A DNA stretch of 40,224 bases from CAYMEV01 sp964431655 [NCBI: uncultured bacterium] (GCA_964431655.1 CAYSKJ010000008.1:1-40224); one strand, 5' to 3'. Positions 9,500 to 17,739 are shown, numbered from the stretch's first letter. Numbers and translations are program-made. Notes: generated by a model not told the origin, from the sequence alone.

Positions 9500-10164
9500 A
9501 AATTAAATCAGCAGTACTGGTTCTTCTACTGATCTCTTTCATGGGCTGTTCAGGAAGATTTTTAAAAGACGGCACCCTGCTTTGCAGAGACATGGTTTTT
9601 CCATCAAGATATATCTTTCTGGTAAGGGGACGATTAAAGGATGCTGAAACCAGGCAGAGATTTGAAGCCATGGTTTACGGCCTTGATGGAAAAATCAGGA
9701 TTGATATTATTAATACCCTTGGATTTACAGAATTTACAATGATTTATAGGGATGAAAAGCTGTATATAGAAGACAGAAGAGAAGGAAAAAGGGAACTTTT
9801 TGTAAAAGGCAGGGATAGCTATCTATTCCTTGGGGCAGACATATTCAGTGTTCACCCGGGCTTCTTCTTCACGGGTTATGATGTAAATATAAAATCCGCC
9901 TATCCCCGGAAGCTTTTTCATTCAATCTGCGATTGCGGTGAACTATATATGCCAGTTTATGACGGGCAGGACAAAAGCTACAGCATTATAAGGCGAATTC
10001 AGGGCAGAGAGATCCTCTACAAGGCCTGGAACCCTGAAAAAATCGGTGATTGCCTGTTTTTCAGGGACCGGCGCATCAGACTCGAGGACAGGATTCTGGA
10101 ATACACCGTAGAAAGCTACAGCATAAATATAGATATTCAGGAGGACCTGTTTTCATGGAGATAA
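9496..10164 (+). CDS. lolB: LolB-like outer-membrane lipoprotein
   Basis: A 222-residue lipoprotein. Its signal peptide ends in the lipobox FMGC with Cys18 as the likely lipidated residue. After it comes a strand-rich body of the length expected for LolA/LolB-fold proteins, starting with 'FLVRGRLKDAETRQRFEAMV', which matches the 'xxGRxSxxxxxxxRxxA' opening of LolB-like proteins. LolB accepts lipoproteins from LolA and inserts them into the outer membrane. Sequence similarity alone is weak; the call rests mainly on position, since lolB lies between a TPR gene and ispE in pseudomonads and just upstream of ispE in enterobacteria. It overlaps the TPR stop by four bases, and ispE starts inside its 3' end. 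An alternative is another LolA-fold lipoprotein such as the DUF4292 group. Confidence 0.6.
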   Translation: MKIKSAVLVLLLISFMGCSGRFLKDGTLLCRDMVFPSRYIFLVRGRLKDAETRQRFEAMVYGLDGKIRIDIINTLGFTEFTMIYRDEKLYIEDRREGKRELFVKGRDSYLFLGADIFSVHPGFFFTGYDVNIKSAYPRKLFHSICDCGELYMPVYDGQDKSYSIIRRIQGREILYKAWNPEKIGDCLFFRDRRIRLEDRILEYTVESYSINIDIQEDLFSWR

Positions 10165-11084
10165 AGATTTTTTCACCGGCAAAGCTCAATATCTACCTCA
10201 GGGTAGGACAACCGGAAAAGGGTTTCCATAAAATATTGTCACTAATGCACACTATAGCCCTTTTTGACGAGATCATAATAAGAGACGGCGACAGCTACAG
10301 CCTGGAGTGCAGTAAAAAAGACATACCCTGCGATGATTCCAATCTGATAACCAGGGCAGTGCGTTTTTTTTCTGATTATTTTCTCAGCGGAGAAATGCCA
10401 AAAATAAAGATATATCTTAAGAAAAGAATTCCGCACCAGGCAGGGCTTGGCGGTGGAAGCTCCAATGCTGCAGAAATAATCAGGTACCTTTGTTTTCATT
10501 ATGATAAGAAACTTGACAGAAAAGACATGGGCATAATTGCTGAAAAATGCGGTTGCGATACTCCTTTCTTTCTTACGGGGGGCTTTGCCCTGGTAAAGGG
10601 TTTCGGGGAAGAAGTAATTCCGCTGGATGAATGCCTCAGCCACGATCTGCTTTTGATAAAACCAAAAGCCGGACTAAATACTGGTGAGATATACAGGGAA
10701 TATGACAGGATTACGGACAATTACCCTGATATGGAGGAATGCGAAGCCTCATTATACAAAAATATAATTTCAAAGAAGAAATTCATGCTTGAAGATATGC
10801 AAAGCTGGATTATAAACGATTTACAGCACCCTGCCGCCAGCATCTCCGCTCCCTTGGGCATCATAATGGATGCCATTCCGCAAAATCACAGAAACTCCAC
10901 CCTGCTTACAGGATCAGGCTCATGTCTATTTGTTCTTCTGGATTCTTCTAAGCCTAGTGAAAGTGGTGAGATAATAGATTCTTTGCCGAAAAATATAATT
11001 CAAAAAACTGTCTTGACAAAATTTATTAGTATGATAAAAAATGTTCAACCTCTTAAATTTAGAGGAATAAAAAACAACACTTAG
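10155..11084 (+). CDS. ispE: 4-diphosphocytidyl-2-C-methyl-D-erythritol kinase
   Basis: A 309-residue GHMP kinase of the MEP isoprenoid pathway, phosphorylating CDP-methylerythritol at the 2-hydroxyl. The substrate motif 'SPAKLNIYLRV' carries Lys10. The ATP loop GLGGGSSNAA is at 97-106, the catalytic Asp is in 'CDTPFFL' (D135), and the third GHMP motif LTGSGSCLF is near the C-terminus. A longer frame opens at 10050, but the start chosen here has AGGAGG at 10139-10144 and gives the family's normal N-terminus. It overlaps the lolB-like gene by ten bases. The last ~70 bases contain an AT-rich stretch with TTGACA (11013-11018) that could help drive spoVG. Confidence 0.97.
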   Translation: MEIKIFSPAKLNIYLRVGQPEKGFHKILSLMHTIALFDEIIIRDGDSYSLECSKKDIPCDDSNLITRAVRFFSDYFLSGEMPKIKIYLKKRIPHQAGLGGGSSNAAEIIRYLCFHYDKKLDRKDMGIIAEKCGCDTPFFLTGGFALVKGFGEEVIPLDECLSHDLLLIKPKAGLNTGEIYREYDRITDNYPDMEECEASLYKNIISKKKFMLEDMQSWIINDLQHPAASISAPLGIIMDAIPQNHRNSTLLTGSGSCLFVLLDSSKPSESGEIIDSLPKNIIQKTVLTKFISMIKNVQPLKFRGIKNNT

Positions 11085-11098
11085 GATGGTGGAGGTTA

Positions 11099-11407
11099 AT
11101 GGAAATTACAGAAGTTAGAGTTTTTCCTATCAACGAAAACAGACTGAAGGCTTTTGCTACAATTACCTTTGATAATGCTTTCATTATCAGGGACCTCAAG
11201 ATAATCAACGGTAATAACGGATTATTCGTGGCAATGCCGAGCAAAAAGAGGAAAGATGGCTCATATAAGGACATAGCTCACCCCCTTAACAATGAGACGA
11301 GAAGGCTGATTGAAACTGCAGTGCTTGACCAGTACAATACCGAAATTGCCAGAATGGATGAAGAAGGCCAGCCCCAGGAAAGCACCCAGGACCCTGAAGA
11401 CATGTAG
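11099..11407 (+). CDS. spoVG: SpoVG family nucleic-acid-binding regulator
   Basis: A 102-residue protein with the canonical SpoVG core: 'MEITEVRVFPI', then 'LKAFATITFDNAFIIRDLKI' and 'GLFVAMPSKKRKDG', followed by a C-terminal helix and a short acidic tail. SpoVG is a small DNA- and RNA-binding regulator found in Firmicutes and spirochaetes. In Borrelia spoVG sits next to ctc (rplY) and pth, as here. The ribosome site GGTGGAGG lies just upstream of ATG 11099. It lies between ispE and a tRNA-Gln gene on the same strand. Confidence 0.96.
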   Translation: MEITEVRVFPINENRLKAFATITFDNAFIIRDLKIINGNNGLFVAMPSKKRKDGSYKDIAHPLNNETRRLIETAVLDQYNTEIARMDEEGQPQESTQDPEDM

Positions 11408-11420
11408 GCTTTGAATATAT

Positions 11421-11492
11421 TGGGGCGTCGTCAAGTGGTAAGACACAGGTTTTTGGTACCTGTATTCGAAGGTTCGAATCCTTCCGCCCCAG
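11421..11492 (+). tRNA. tRNA-Gln (anticodon TTG)
   Basis: A 72-base cloverleaf. The acceptor stem TGGGGCG (11421-11427) pairs with CGCCCCA (11485-11491), and G11492 is the discriminator. The anticodon stem CAGGT/ACCTG encloses the loop TTTTGGT, with anticodon TTG at 11453-11455. The T arm is AAGGTTCGAATCCTT. CCA is not encoded. It lies only 13 bases after spoVG and 12 before prs on the same strand, so it is probably processed out of an mRNA. A tRNA-Gln also lies between ispE and prs in pseudomonads. Confidence 0.97.
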
Positions 11493-11504
11493 TTTAAAGG
11501 TGAA

Positions 11505-12440
11505 ATGAAAGACACATTAATATTTTCATGTAATAACAGTATAGGCCTGGCTCAGAAGATTACCGCCAGGCTGAATACAAAATTATCCCCCCTGGAGATA
11601 GCACGGTTCAGGGACGGTGAAATACTGGTGCACTGCCCGATAAGCGTCAGGGGAAAGAATGTATTCCTCATACAGTCCTTTTACAGCCCGGTCAATGATT
11701 CCATAATGGAATTCCTGCTTGCTGTGGATATGTTCAAGAGAGCCAGTGCCAGGAGCGTCATTGCAGTTATTCCTTATCTTGCCTACAGCAAACAGACGTA
11801 TAAGACAAAACAGAGGGTTCCCATATCCTCCAGACTGCTGGCGGACCTTATACAGTTTTCCGGGGTTGTCAGGCTTATTACCCTTGACCTTCATATACCT
11901 GAAATACAGGGTTTCTATGGCATACCCGTGGATAATCTCAGCCCCTTTCCCCTTTTCAAGTCCGTCCTGAATTCCCTGCCCCTTGATGATTTTGTCGTTG
12001 TTGCTCCTGACCCCAGGGGTTTCCACAGAGCCTTTCTGTTTTCAGAATACATGCAGAAGCCCTATATCCTGAGCGACAAAAGGGTGAACACACCGGGGTC
12101 AAAGACCTGTGAACCCATAGCAAACGATATTAAGGGCAAAGATGTTGTTATCATAGATGATATTATTGACAGCGGCAGGACTGTCGCCGTGGTCTCTGAG
12201 AAGCTGAAGCAGGCAGGTGCCTCAAAGATATATGCTCTCATAACCCATGCCCTCATCAGCAGTGAAAATTATGATAAAATTATATATTCCAATGTGGAAA
12301 AGGTATTTATTACCGATTCCATCTTCAATCCAGACCTGGAGATCAAGGAGAAGCTTGAGATAATTGATTCTTCCGAGATTATAAGTAAAGCCATATATTC
12401 AGTAATCTGGAATACATCTTTATCGCAGTTCTCAATTTAA
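11505..12440 (+). CDS. prs: Ribose-phosphate pyrophosphokinase (PRPP synthetase), divergent class I
   Basis: A 311-residue protein of normal class I length that makes PRPP from ribose 5-phosphate and ATP for purine, pyrimidine, His and Trp synthesis. The PRPP-binding loop 'VVIIDDIIDSGRT' (214-226) and the metal site 'LDLHIPEIQGF' with His130 are intact, as are 'RFRDGEI' and 'DKR' (191-193). Two usually invariant motifs differ: the YARQDR segment is YSKQTY here, and the flexible-loop motif PDxGGxxRA is PDPRGFHRA. It is probably a true but divergent PRPP synthetase. AAGGTG precedes ATG 11505. It lies in the conserved ispE–prs–rplY–pth order, downstream of the tRNA. Confidence 0.92.
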   Translation: MKDTLIFSCNNSIGLAQKITARLNTKLSPLEIARFRDGEILVHCPISVRGKNVFLIQSFYSPVNDSIMEFLLAVDMFKRASARSVIAVIPYLAYSKQTYKTKQRVPISSRLLADLIQFSGVVRLITLDLHIPEIQGFYGIPVDNLSPFPLFKSVLNSLPLDDFVVVAPDPRGFHRAFLFSEYMQKPYILSDKRVNTPGSKTCEPIANDIKGKDVVIIDDIIDSGRTVAVVSEKLKQAGASKIYALITHALISSENYDKIIYSNVEKVFITDSIFNPDLEIKEKLEIIDSSEIISKAIYSVIWNTSLSQFSI

Positions 12441-12515
12441 TATTACTTTTTTCTTGCATTATTTTTATTTTTGGATAAAAGCTTTACTTTACCAAGAGCA
12501 TTTAGGAGGAGACTT

Positions 12516-13133
12516 ATGGAAGCGTTGGAGCTTATGGTCGAAGAAAGGACTAAGCTGAACAAGAGAGAGAATAAGGACATGCGGAATTCAGGCGGGCTTC
12601 TGGGGATTATATACGGCAAAAAAATGGAGCCTTTGGCTATTTCACTGGATAAGAAAGAATTTCTCCGCAAGGCAACAAAAGCAGGGGAAAACGCTATTTT
12701 TAAGCTTATTATGAAATCAGACGGCAGGATCAGGCATTTTTGTATATTAAAGGATTACCAGATTCACCCCGTTACCCGGTCAGTTGTTCATGTTGATTTT
12801 ATCGGCGTTGAGGAGGATGAGCATGTAAGGGTGGAGATTCCGCTGAGATACAGCGGGTTCTACCTGGACCACATCAAGAATAACAATATAAGGGTATATA
12901 TGGACAGGATATATGTCAAAGTCAAGGCTGGCCAGATACCGCCTTATATAGCTATTGACGTATCAGGCATGAAGATCAATGATGTTATTTATGGCAAAGA
13001 CCTTGTCCTTCCTGAAGGGATGATATTTGCTGACGTACCGGAGAAGGTAATCTGCACCCTTAGAAGAAAAACCGGCAAGGGCGGAGGTATGCTGCTTGAG
13101 CCGCTATCTCTTGATGAAGAGGTCAAGGAATAG
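12516..13133 (+). CDS. rplY: 50S ribosomal protein bL25, Ctc form
   Basis: A 205-residue bL25 of the long Ctc/TL5 type. The N-terminal 5S-rRNA-binding domain (residues 1-95; 'EERTKLNKRENKDMRNSG', 'IYGKKMEPLAISLDKKEF', 'DYQIHPVTRSVVHVDF') is followed by the TL5 beta domain (about 96-190), which includes a Pro-Glu-Gly turn. The frame is open from 12471, but AGGAGG at 12504-12509 and the family N-terminus place the start at ATG 12516. The AT-rich leader before it may carry its own promoter, since ctc is stress-controlled in other bacteria. It is followed after 22 bases by pth. Confidence 0.95.
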   Translation: MEALELMVEERTKLNKRENKDMRNSGGLLGIIYGKKMEPLAISLDKKEFLRKATKAGENAIFKLIMKSDGRIRHFCILKDYQIHPVTRSVVHVDFIGVEEDEHVRVEIPLRYSGFYLDHIKNNNIRVYMDRIYVKVKAGQIPPYIAIDVSGMKINDVIYGKDLVLPEGMIFADVPEKVICTLRRKTGKGGGMLLEPLSLDEEVKE

Positions 13134-13155
13134 TTTGTGCCGGTATTGAGAAGCT

Positions 13156-13770
13156 GTGTCTTTATTAATTGCAGGCTTGGGTAATCCAGGTGGAAGATAT
13201 GAGAATACAAGGCACAATATCGGTTTTATCCTGCTGGATTTTTACAGGGAGCACTCAAAGAGTAGCTTCCAGCTCACAAAAAATCAATATTGGATGCTAT
13301 GGTGCTCAAAAGATCTCTGCCTTTTAAAGCCCCAGCTATATATGAACAGAAGCGGAGATTCCCTGGACTATTTCTTCCGGACATTTAAGGACGACTGGGA
13401 TGATATTCTCATCATTCACGACGATATGGATATAGAATTTGGTTTTATAAAGTATTCTTCCAATAAGGGAAGCGGGGGGCATAAGGGCATTGAAAGCATT
13501 AACAGCATGCTCCCGGGTAACAGGGCTAAACGGTGCAGGATAGGTATATCCAAGCCACCGGAGGATAAAGATCCGGCAGAATATGTACTTGAATGCTTCA
13601 GCCGGGAGGAGATGGAAAGCATTGACATTCTCCTGAAGAATGCAGCCGAATCAATTGATGTTTTTATCTACAGGGGTCTCAGCAAAGCTGCCAATACCTA
13701 CAACAGGAGAGACCTTCTGGGCAGAGGCGAGGATAAATTAAAAGGAGAAAGGCATGGGACAATTCTTTAG
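13156..13770 (+). CDS. pth: Peptidyl-tRNA hydrolase
   Basis: A 204-residue enzyme that cleaves peptidyl-tRNA released by stalled ribosomes. The family motifs are '[19 protein letters not shown]' with Asn10 and the catalytic His20, 'HDDMDIEFG' with the catalytic Asp at about 92, and '[11 protein letters not shown]' at about 106-115. The start is GTG 13156 with a poor ribosome site (GAGAAG). The C-terminus overlaps the start of hppA by 17 bases. It follows rplY, as in Borrelia and in many proteobacteria. Confidence 0.96.
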   Translation: MSLLIAGLGNPGGRYENTRHNIGFILLDFYREHSKSSFQLTKNQYWMLWCSKDLCLLKPQLYMNRSGDSLDYFFRTFKDDWDDILIIHDDMDIEFGFIKYSSNKGSGGHKGIESINSMLPGNRAKRCRIGISKPPEDKDPAEYVLECFSREEMESIDILLKNAAESIDVFIYRGLSKAANTYNRRDLLGRGEDKLKGERHGTIL

Positions 13771-15826
13771 TTTTTTTGCTCCGCTGATAGCATTTGCCGG
13801 GTTGTTCTTTGCTTTCCGCACTTTCCGCAGTATTCAGAGTGTTGAAATTGATTCCGGGAAAATGAAGGAGATTTCCAGCCTTATACATAAGGGAGCCATG
13901 GTATTTCTAAAAAAAGAATACTCAGTGCTTTCGGTTTTCATTGGACTGGTGCTGATTCTTTTATTCTTTTTTGTCGGATTCTGGTCTTCCCTTGCATTTC
14001 TGCTTGGTGCGATGGCATCTATGTCGGCAGGATATTTTGGAATGAAATCAGCAACTCTGAGCAATGTCAGGACCACTCAGAAAGCCAGGGACCAGAACCC
14101 GGGAGATGCTCTGAAGATGGCCTTTGACGGGGGCAGTATAATGGGTCTCTCCGTCGCAAGTCTCGGCCTTCTGGGTCTGGGAATCTTCTACTTTTACATA
14201 ATATTCACCGGCGATCCTGAACTGCCTGCTGAGCTTTTCAAATATACCACTGATTTTGTTAAAGTCATTACAGGCTTTGCCATGGGTGCAAGCTCAATTG
14301 CACTTTTTGCCAGGGTTGGAGGGGGCATATATACCAAGGCTGCAGATGTAGGTGCGGATCTTGTCGGCAAGTTAGAAGCGAAGATACCTGAGGATGATCC
14401 CCGCAATCCAGCAGTTATTGCTGATAATGTCGGGGATAATGTTGGTGATGTGGCAGGGATGGGAGCGGATCTATTTGAGTCCTACGTGGGGTCAGTTGTG
14501 GCTACCATGGCAATAGCTGCAACCATACACCCTGGGGAGAATTCTGCAGTTCCTGTCGGTCATCCCGTTGCCTTTATGAGCCTTCCCATCGTCCTCATAA
14601 TGGTAGGGCTGATTGCTTCCATCCTCGGGATAAAGTTCATGGATTTCCTGAAGCACAAGGAGCCCCACCTGGCTTTAAGGTACAGTACCTATATTGCAGG
14701 CGGGATATACCTTCTGCTGGCTTTCTTTGCCATAGTCCTTACCACGGGTTTTTTCAGCGTCAGGAACCTGGCTATATTTATACCTGTAGTTTTCGGGCTG
14801 GCGGGAGGAAGCGCCATAGGTCTCATAACCGAATACTACACATCCGGGGGTCCGGTGAAAAAGATTGCCGGAGCAAGTCTTACCGGAAGTGCTACAAACA
14901 TTATATCAGGTCTGGCTGTCGGATTTGAATCCGTAGTCACTCCAATGATTACAATTTCCATTATAATAATGATATCCTATTTTTCCGCAGGTCTCTATGG
15001 AATAGGCATATCAGCCATTTCCATGCTTGCCACCATAGGTATTACCATGTCAGTGGATGCATATGGTCCCATAGCTGATAATGCAGGGGGGATATCCGAA
15101 ATGTCAGGGCTGGGAAGTGATGTAAGAAAGATTACCGACAAGCTTGACAGCCTGGGCAATACTACCGCTGCCATGGGCAAAGGTTTTGCCATTGGATCAG
15201 CGGCACTTACAGCTATTGCACTCTTCAGTGCTTATGTAAAGTCTGTAGGGGCTGAAACAGTAATTGACCTGACCAGCCCGAAGGTAGTTGTAGGCCTGTT
15301 TATGGGGGGAATACTGCCTTTCTTTATTGCATCATCCACGATGAATGCTGTGGGAAAGGCCGCCTCAAAGATGGTTGATGAGGTCAGAAGGCAGTTCAGG
15401 GATATAAAAGGACTTATGGAAGGAAAAGTAGATCCCGACTATGAAAAATGCATAGGCATAAGCACCAAAGCCGCCCTTACCCATATGATAGTTCCAGGTT
15501 CCATAGCTGTCCTATTTCCCATAATCATAGGCTTTTCCATGGGTCCCGAGACTCTTGGGGGTGTTCTGGCAGGAGCGACCCTGACCGGTGTCCTGCTTGC
15601 CTTGTTTATGGCAAATTCAGGCGGGGCATGGGATAATGCCAAAAAGTTTATAGAACAGGGCAATATGGGCGGTAAAGGTTCTCCTGCCCATGAAGCTGCT
15701 GTTGTCGGTGATACAGTGGGTGACCCTTTCAAGGATACAGCAGGACCATCTATGAATATCCTCATAAAGCTCATGGGGGTTGTTTCATTATTGATAGCAC
15801 CAATATTAAAAAATATAGGATTATAA
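13754..15826 (+). CDS. hppA: Membrane-bound ion-pumping pyrophosphatase, K+-dependent type
   Basis: A 690-residue integral membrane protein with about 16 hydrophobic segments, the usual size for the family. It hydrolyses cytoplasmic PPi and pumps H+ and/or Na+. The catalytic motifs are '[18 protein letters not shown]', '[18 protein letters not shown]' and a C-terminal '[17 protein letters not shown]'. The segment '[11 protein letters not shown]' has Ala where K+-independent enzymes carry Lys, which places it in the K+-dependent subfamily (established rule). Na+ versus H+ specificity is not resolved here. A good ribosome site (AAAGGAGAAAGG) lies within the pth 3' end. PPi from Prs-dependent and tRNA-charging pathways is a natural substrate. 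Confidence 0.97.
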   Translation: MGQFFSFFAPLIAFAGLFFAFRTFRSIQSVEIDSGKMKEISSLIHKGAMVFLKKEYSVLSVFIGLVLILLFFFVGFWSSLAFLLGAMASMSAGYFGMKSATLSNVRTTQKARDQNPGDALKMAFDGGSIMGLSVASLGLLGLGIFYFYIIFTGDPELPAELFKYTTDFVKVITGFAMGASSIALFARVGGGIYTKAADVGADLVGKLEAKIPEDDPRNPAVIADNVGDNVGDVAGMGADLFESYVGSVVATMAIAATIHPGENSAVPVGHPVAFMSLPIVLIMVGLIASILGIKFMDFLKHKEPHLALRYSTYIAGGIYLLLAFFAIVLTTGFFSVRNLAIFIPVVFGLAGGSAIGLITEYYTSGGPVKKIAGASLTGSATNIISGLAVGFESVVTPMITISIIIMISYFSAGLYGIGISAISMLATIGITMSVDAYGPIADNAGGISEMSGLGSDVRKITDKLDSLGNTTAAMGKGFAIGSAALTAIALFSAYVKSVGAETVIDLTSPKVVVGLFMGGILPFFIASSTMNAVGKAASKMVDEVRRQFRDIKGLMEGKVDPDYEKCIGISTKAALTHMIVPGSIAVLFPIIIGFSMGPETLGGVLAGATLTGVLLALFMANSGGAWDNAKKFIEQGNMGGKGSPAHEAAVVGDTVGDPFKDTAGPSMNILIKLMGVVSLLIAPILKNIGL

Positions 15827-15848
15827 AATTTCAGGGAGGTAAATTGAA

Positions 15849-16256
15849 TTGAGAAGGTACGAGTTATGTCTTATTTTACGGCCTGAGGTAGGCGATGAAG
15901 GATTTCAGGCGAAAATCGGAAATATTAAACAGATGATTGAAAAAGAGGGTGCAGTATTTGTCAGGGAGGATATCTGGGGGTTAAGACAGCTTGCATATCA
16001 GATTAAGAACAGCAAAAAAGCTTATTATGCATTTCTAATCTATGATATACTGCCTGAAAATATAAAGGCGATACAGCACGAATTACAGATTGATGAAGAT
16101 GTTCTAAGGTCAATCATTAAGCAGGAGAAAGAGAGAAAAATCCCTGAGCCTGTTGCAAAAGAGACGCAAGAGGACGAGAAGAGCGAGAATATTGATGAAG
16201 GGGATATTGATGATGCCAAGGAGGTAAATAAATCCGATCATGGCGAGTCTGAATAA
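15849..16256 (+). CDS. rpsF: 30S ribosomal protein bS6
   Basis: A 135-residue bS6. The ferredoxin-like core is residues 1-95 ('[13 protein letters not shown]', '[23 protein letters not shown]', '[11 protein letters not shown]'), followed by a ~35-residue acidic tail, common in this protein. The start is TTG 15849, fixed by GGGAGGT eight bases upstream. It overlaps ssb by 17 bases and is the first of the rpsF–ssb–rpsR genes. It binds 16S rRNA together with bS18. Confidence 0.95.
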   Translation: MRRYELCLILRPEVGDEGFQAKIGNIKQMIEKEGAVFVREDIWGLRQLAYQIKNSKKAYYAFLIYDILPENIKAIQHELQIDEDVLRSIIKQEKERKIPEPVAKETQEDEKSENIDEGDIDDAKEVNKSDHGESE

Positions 16257-16662
16257 GGTATTTATTTTAGGGAATCTTACATCCGATCCCCAGCTTAGAA
16301 GCACAAACAGCGGAAGCCCGGTATGTGAGTTCAGGATAGCCACTAATCACCGTTACAAGAAGAAGAACGAGTGGTTTGAGGATGTGGCTTATATAGACGT
16401 GACGGTCTGGGGAAAACTGGGTGAAAACAGCGGAGAGAACCTTACCAAGGGCAGTCTTGTCCTGGTGGAGGGGCGCCTGCGTTACCAGACCTGGATAGGC
16501 CCCGACGGTGATAAAAGGTCAAAGCATGATATTGTTGCATCACACATTCAGTTTCTGGATAAAAAAAATAGAAATATAAGATCAAGGGATAGTTTGGAAA
16601 AAACCAGCGACCAGTATGAAAGGCCGGGGGATTCAAATTATCTAGGCTATGAGGAGGAGTAA
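16240..16662 (+). CDS. ssb: Single-stranded DNA-binding protein
   Basis: A 140-residue SSB with the OB fold at residues 1-110: '[22 protein letters not shown]', 'DVAYIDVTVWGKLGEN' and 'KGSLVLVEGRLRYQTW'. AAGGAGGT (16218-16225) lies 14 bases before ATG 16240, inside rpsF. The C-terminal tail is short and ends in Glu-Glu-Glu. The acidic tip ending in Ile-Pro-Phe that recruits repair proteins in most bacterial SSBs is not present. Placement between rpsF and rpsR is the widespread arrangement. Confidence 0.95.
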   Translation: MASLNKVFILGNLTSDPQLRSTNSGSPVCEFRIATNHRYKKKNEWFEDVAYIDVTVWGKLGENSGENLTKGSLVLVEGRLRYQTWIGPDGDKRSKHDIVASHIQFLDKKNRNIRSRDSLEKTSDQYERPGDSNYLGYEEE

Positions 16663-16663
16663 T

Positions 16664-16903
16664 TTGAAAAACAACTTATCATTCAGGAAATTTCCGAGGA
16701 AAAAGAGATTTTGCAGGTTCTGTGCAGATAAGACCCTTTTTATTGATTATAAGAATGTTGAACTCTTAAAAGACTTCTTATCGGAAAGAAAGAGGATATA
16801 CCCACGCAGAATGACCGGCACATGTGCAAGGCATCAGAGGGAGCTTTCAAGAGAGATGAAGCTTGCACGCAATGCTGCATTACTGCAGTATACTCCTGAT
16901 TAA
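16664..16903 (+). CDS. rpsR: 30S ribosomal protein bS18, zinc-binding form
   Basis: A 79-residue bS18. The motif CRFC (C17, C20) together with 'TGTCARHQREL' (C54, H57) is the Zn-binding C+ form. The core 'IDYKNVELLKDFLSERKRIYPRRMTG' region is canonical. A longer frame begins at ATG 16649, but GAGGAGGAG at 16651-16659 is clearly its ribosome site and sets the start at TTG 16664, one base after the ssb stop. It is the last gene of the block: a strong terminator follows, and rplI, which usually comes next, is absent. Confidence 0.95.
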   Translation: MKNNLSFRKFPRKKRFCRFCADKTLFIDYKNVELLKDFLSERKRIYPRRMTGTCARHQRELSREMKLARNAALLQYTPD

Positions 16904-16913
16904 TAGATATTTT

Positions 16914-16960
16914 ACAGGGGTTCCCGTAATAAGCTGATCATCGGGTTACCCCTGTTTTTT
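16914..16960 (+). terminator. Rho-independent terminator after rpsR
   Basis: A long stem (ACAGGGGT plus CCCG pairing with CGGG plus ACCCCTGT, loop of about 15 bases) is followed directly by TTTTTT. It lies 11 bases after the rpsR stop and ends the long rightward transcript that may begin as far upstream as 7496. Confidence 0.9.
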
Positions 16961-17175
16961 CACTCTACAGCTTATACATTATATCAATGAACGTTTAGAA
17001 TGGCTGTTTCTGGGTTAAGAAGCGCTAAGCTTGAATTTTATCAGGTACAGATGAGAATTGCAATGACTCCGAATATGTCTTACGCCTGGCTGTCAAGGGC
17101 AATTAAATTCCCCACTCAAATCAGGTCGAATCATCTATACTAATGTTATCGCTTATCATTTTCTGTACTCCTGGA
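16961..17175. other. Non-coding stretch with no recognised gene
   Basis: No convincing gene is seen on either strand. A 55-codon plus-strand frame from about 16999 lacks a ribosome site and resembles nothing I know; the minus strand has frequent stops. It adjoins a decayed gene and is probably degraded sequence. Confidence 0.5.
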
Positions 17176-17599
17176 TTAATCCTCTTCATGCATGTGCCAG
17201 CAGGCTGTATCACAGGAAGATTTATCCCCTGCTGTTATAAACTCCCCTCCTGCATAAAGCTTATCTCCCATAATTGCAATGGCTGCAACGCCGGGGAATC
17301 TCTTTAAAAGTTTTCAAGTCTTTAATTCCTGAACCCAGAGGACACCAATTCTCTCCGTCCCATCGTGCTGTATTGTTTACCGTTTATCCTCCTATGGTCT
17401 TAAAGCGTCCGACTGCAAAGATACAGGTATTCATAAAGGCAATAGCAGATATACTGCCGTCCCAATAGCCGTTGCCTTCTTTATTATTGTCTGAGACATC
17501 TTCTGCATAAATCACTGAATAGTATAGAATTGAGATCTTTATATGGGAAAAGCAGATATGGAAAAATACTAAGAAAAGTGTCATTCTTCTTATGTTCAA
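17176..17599 (-). pseudogene. Decayed gene for a secreted beta-propeller-like repeat protein
   Basis: Read leftward from a possible TTG (17599) or ATG (17584), with AAGGAG at 17603-17608. A signal-like hydrophobic segment (MTLFLVFFHICF) leads to 'YWDGSISAIAFMNTCIFAVG' and 'RFKTIGG', then an in-frame TAA (17384-17386). The same frame continues as 'NNTARWDGENWCPLGSGIKD', and about 17290 the match jumps to another frame as 'VAAIAIMGDKLYAGGEF' and 'ITAGDKSS', ending at 17176. These fragments match the repeat pattern V-x-A-I-A-x-x-G-x-x-L-Y-x-G-G-x-F-x-x-A-G followed by A-x-W-D-G-x-x-W-x-x-L-G-S-G, typical of kelch/RAX2-like secreted propellers. At least one stop and one frameshift make it a pseudogene. 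The intact parent would have been longer. Confidence 0.75.
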
Positions 17600-17687
17600 G
17601 TACTCCTTTTTGTACACAAAAGCCGAGGGAAATATAAGGAAATGGCAATTATATTGCAAACTGGAAAATAACATAAGGATTCTGAAA

Positions 17688-17739
17688 AAGGCAATACCTG
17701 GAGTATCGGGTTAATAACTTTTGTTTACCTTATTGCCTT
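17688..17739. repeat. 9-bp perfect inverted repeat beside the IS256-like stub
   Basis: AAGGCAATA at 17688-17696 is repeated inverted as TATTGCCTT at 17731-17739, with 34 bases between. It lies just before the transposase fragment and could belong to the left end of that element. It is too short to prove this. Confidence 0.35.

Noticed and set aside
10050-10154. Longer N-terminus for IspE (start at 10050)
   Set aside because: The extra 35 residues do not fit the family, and AGGAGG at 10139-10144 fixes the start at 10155.
11013-11041. Strong promoter for spoVG inside ispE
   Set aside because: TTGACA is perfect, but the nearest -10-like sequence (TATGAT, 11030-11035) is only 11 bases away, so no proper promoter spacing exists.
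12471-12515. Longer N-terminus for bL25 (start at 12471)
   Set aside because: AGGAGG at 12504-12509 is the right distance from ATG 12516, and the extra residues are not found in the family.
16999-17150. Short rightward frame of about 55 codons after the rpsR terminator
   Set aside because: No ribosome site, no recognisable similarity, and it lies in degraded sequence.
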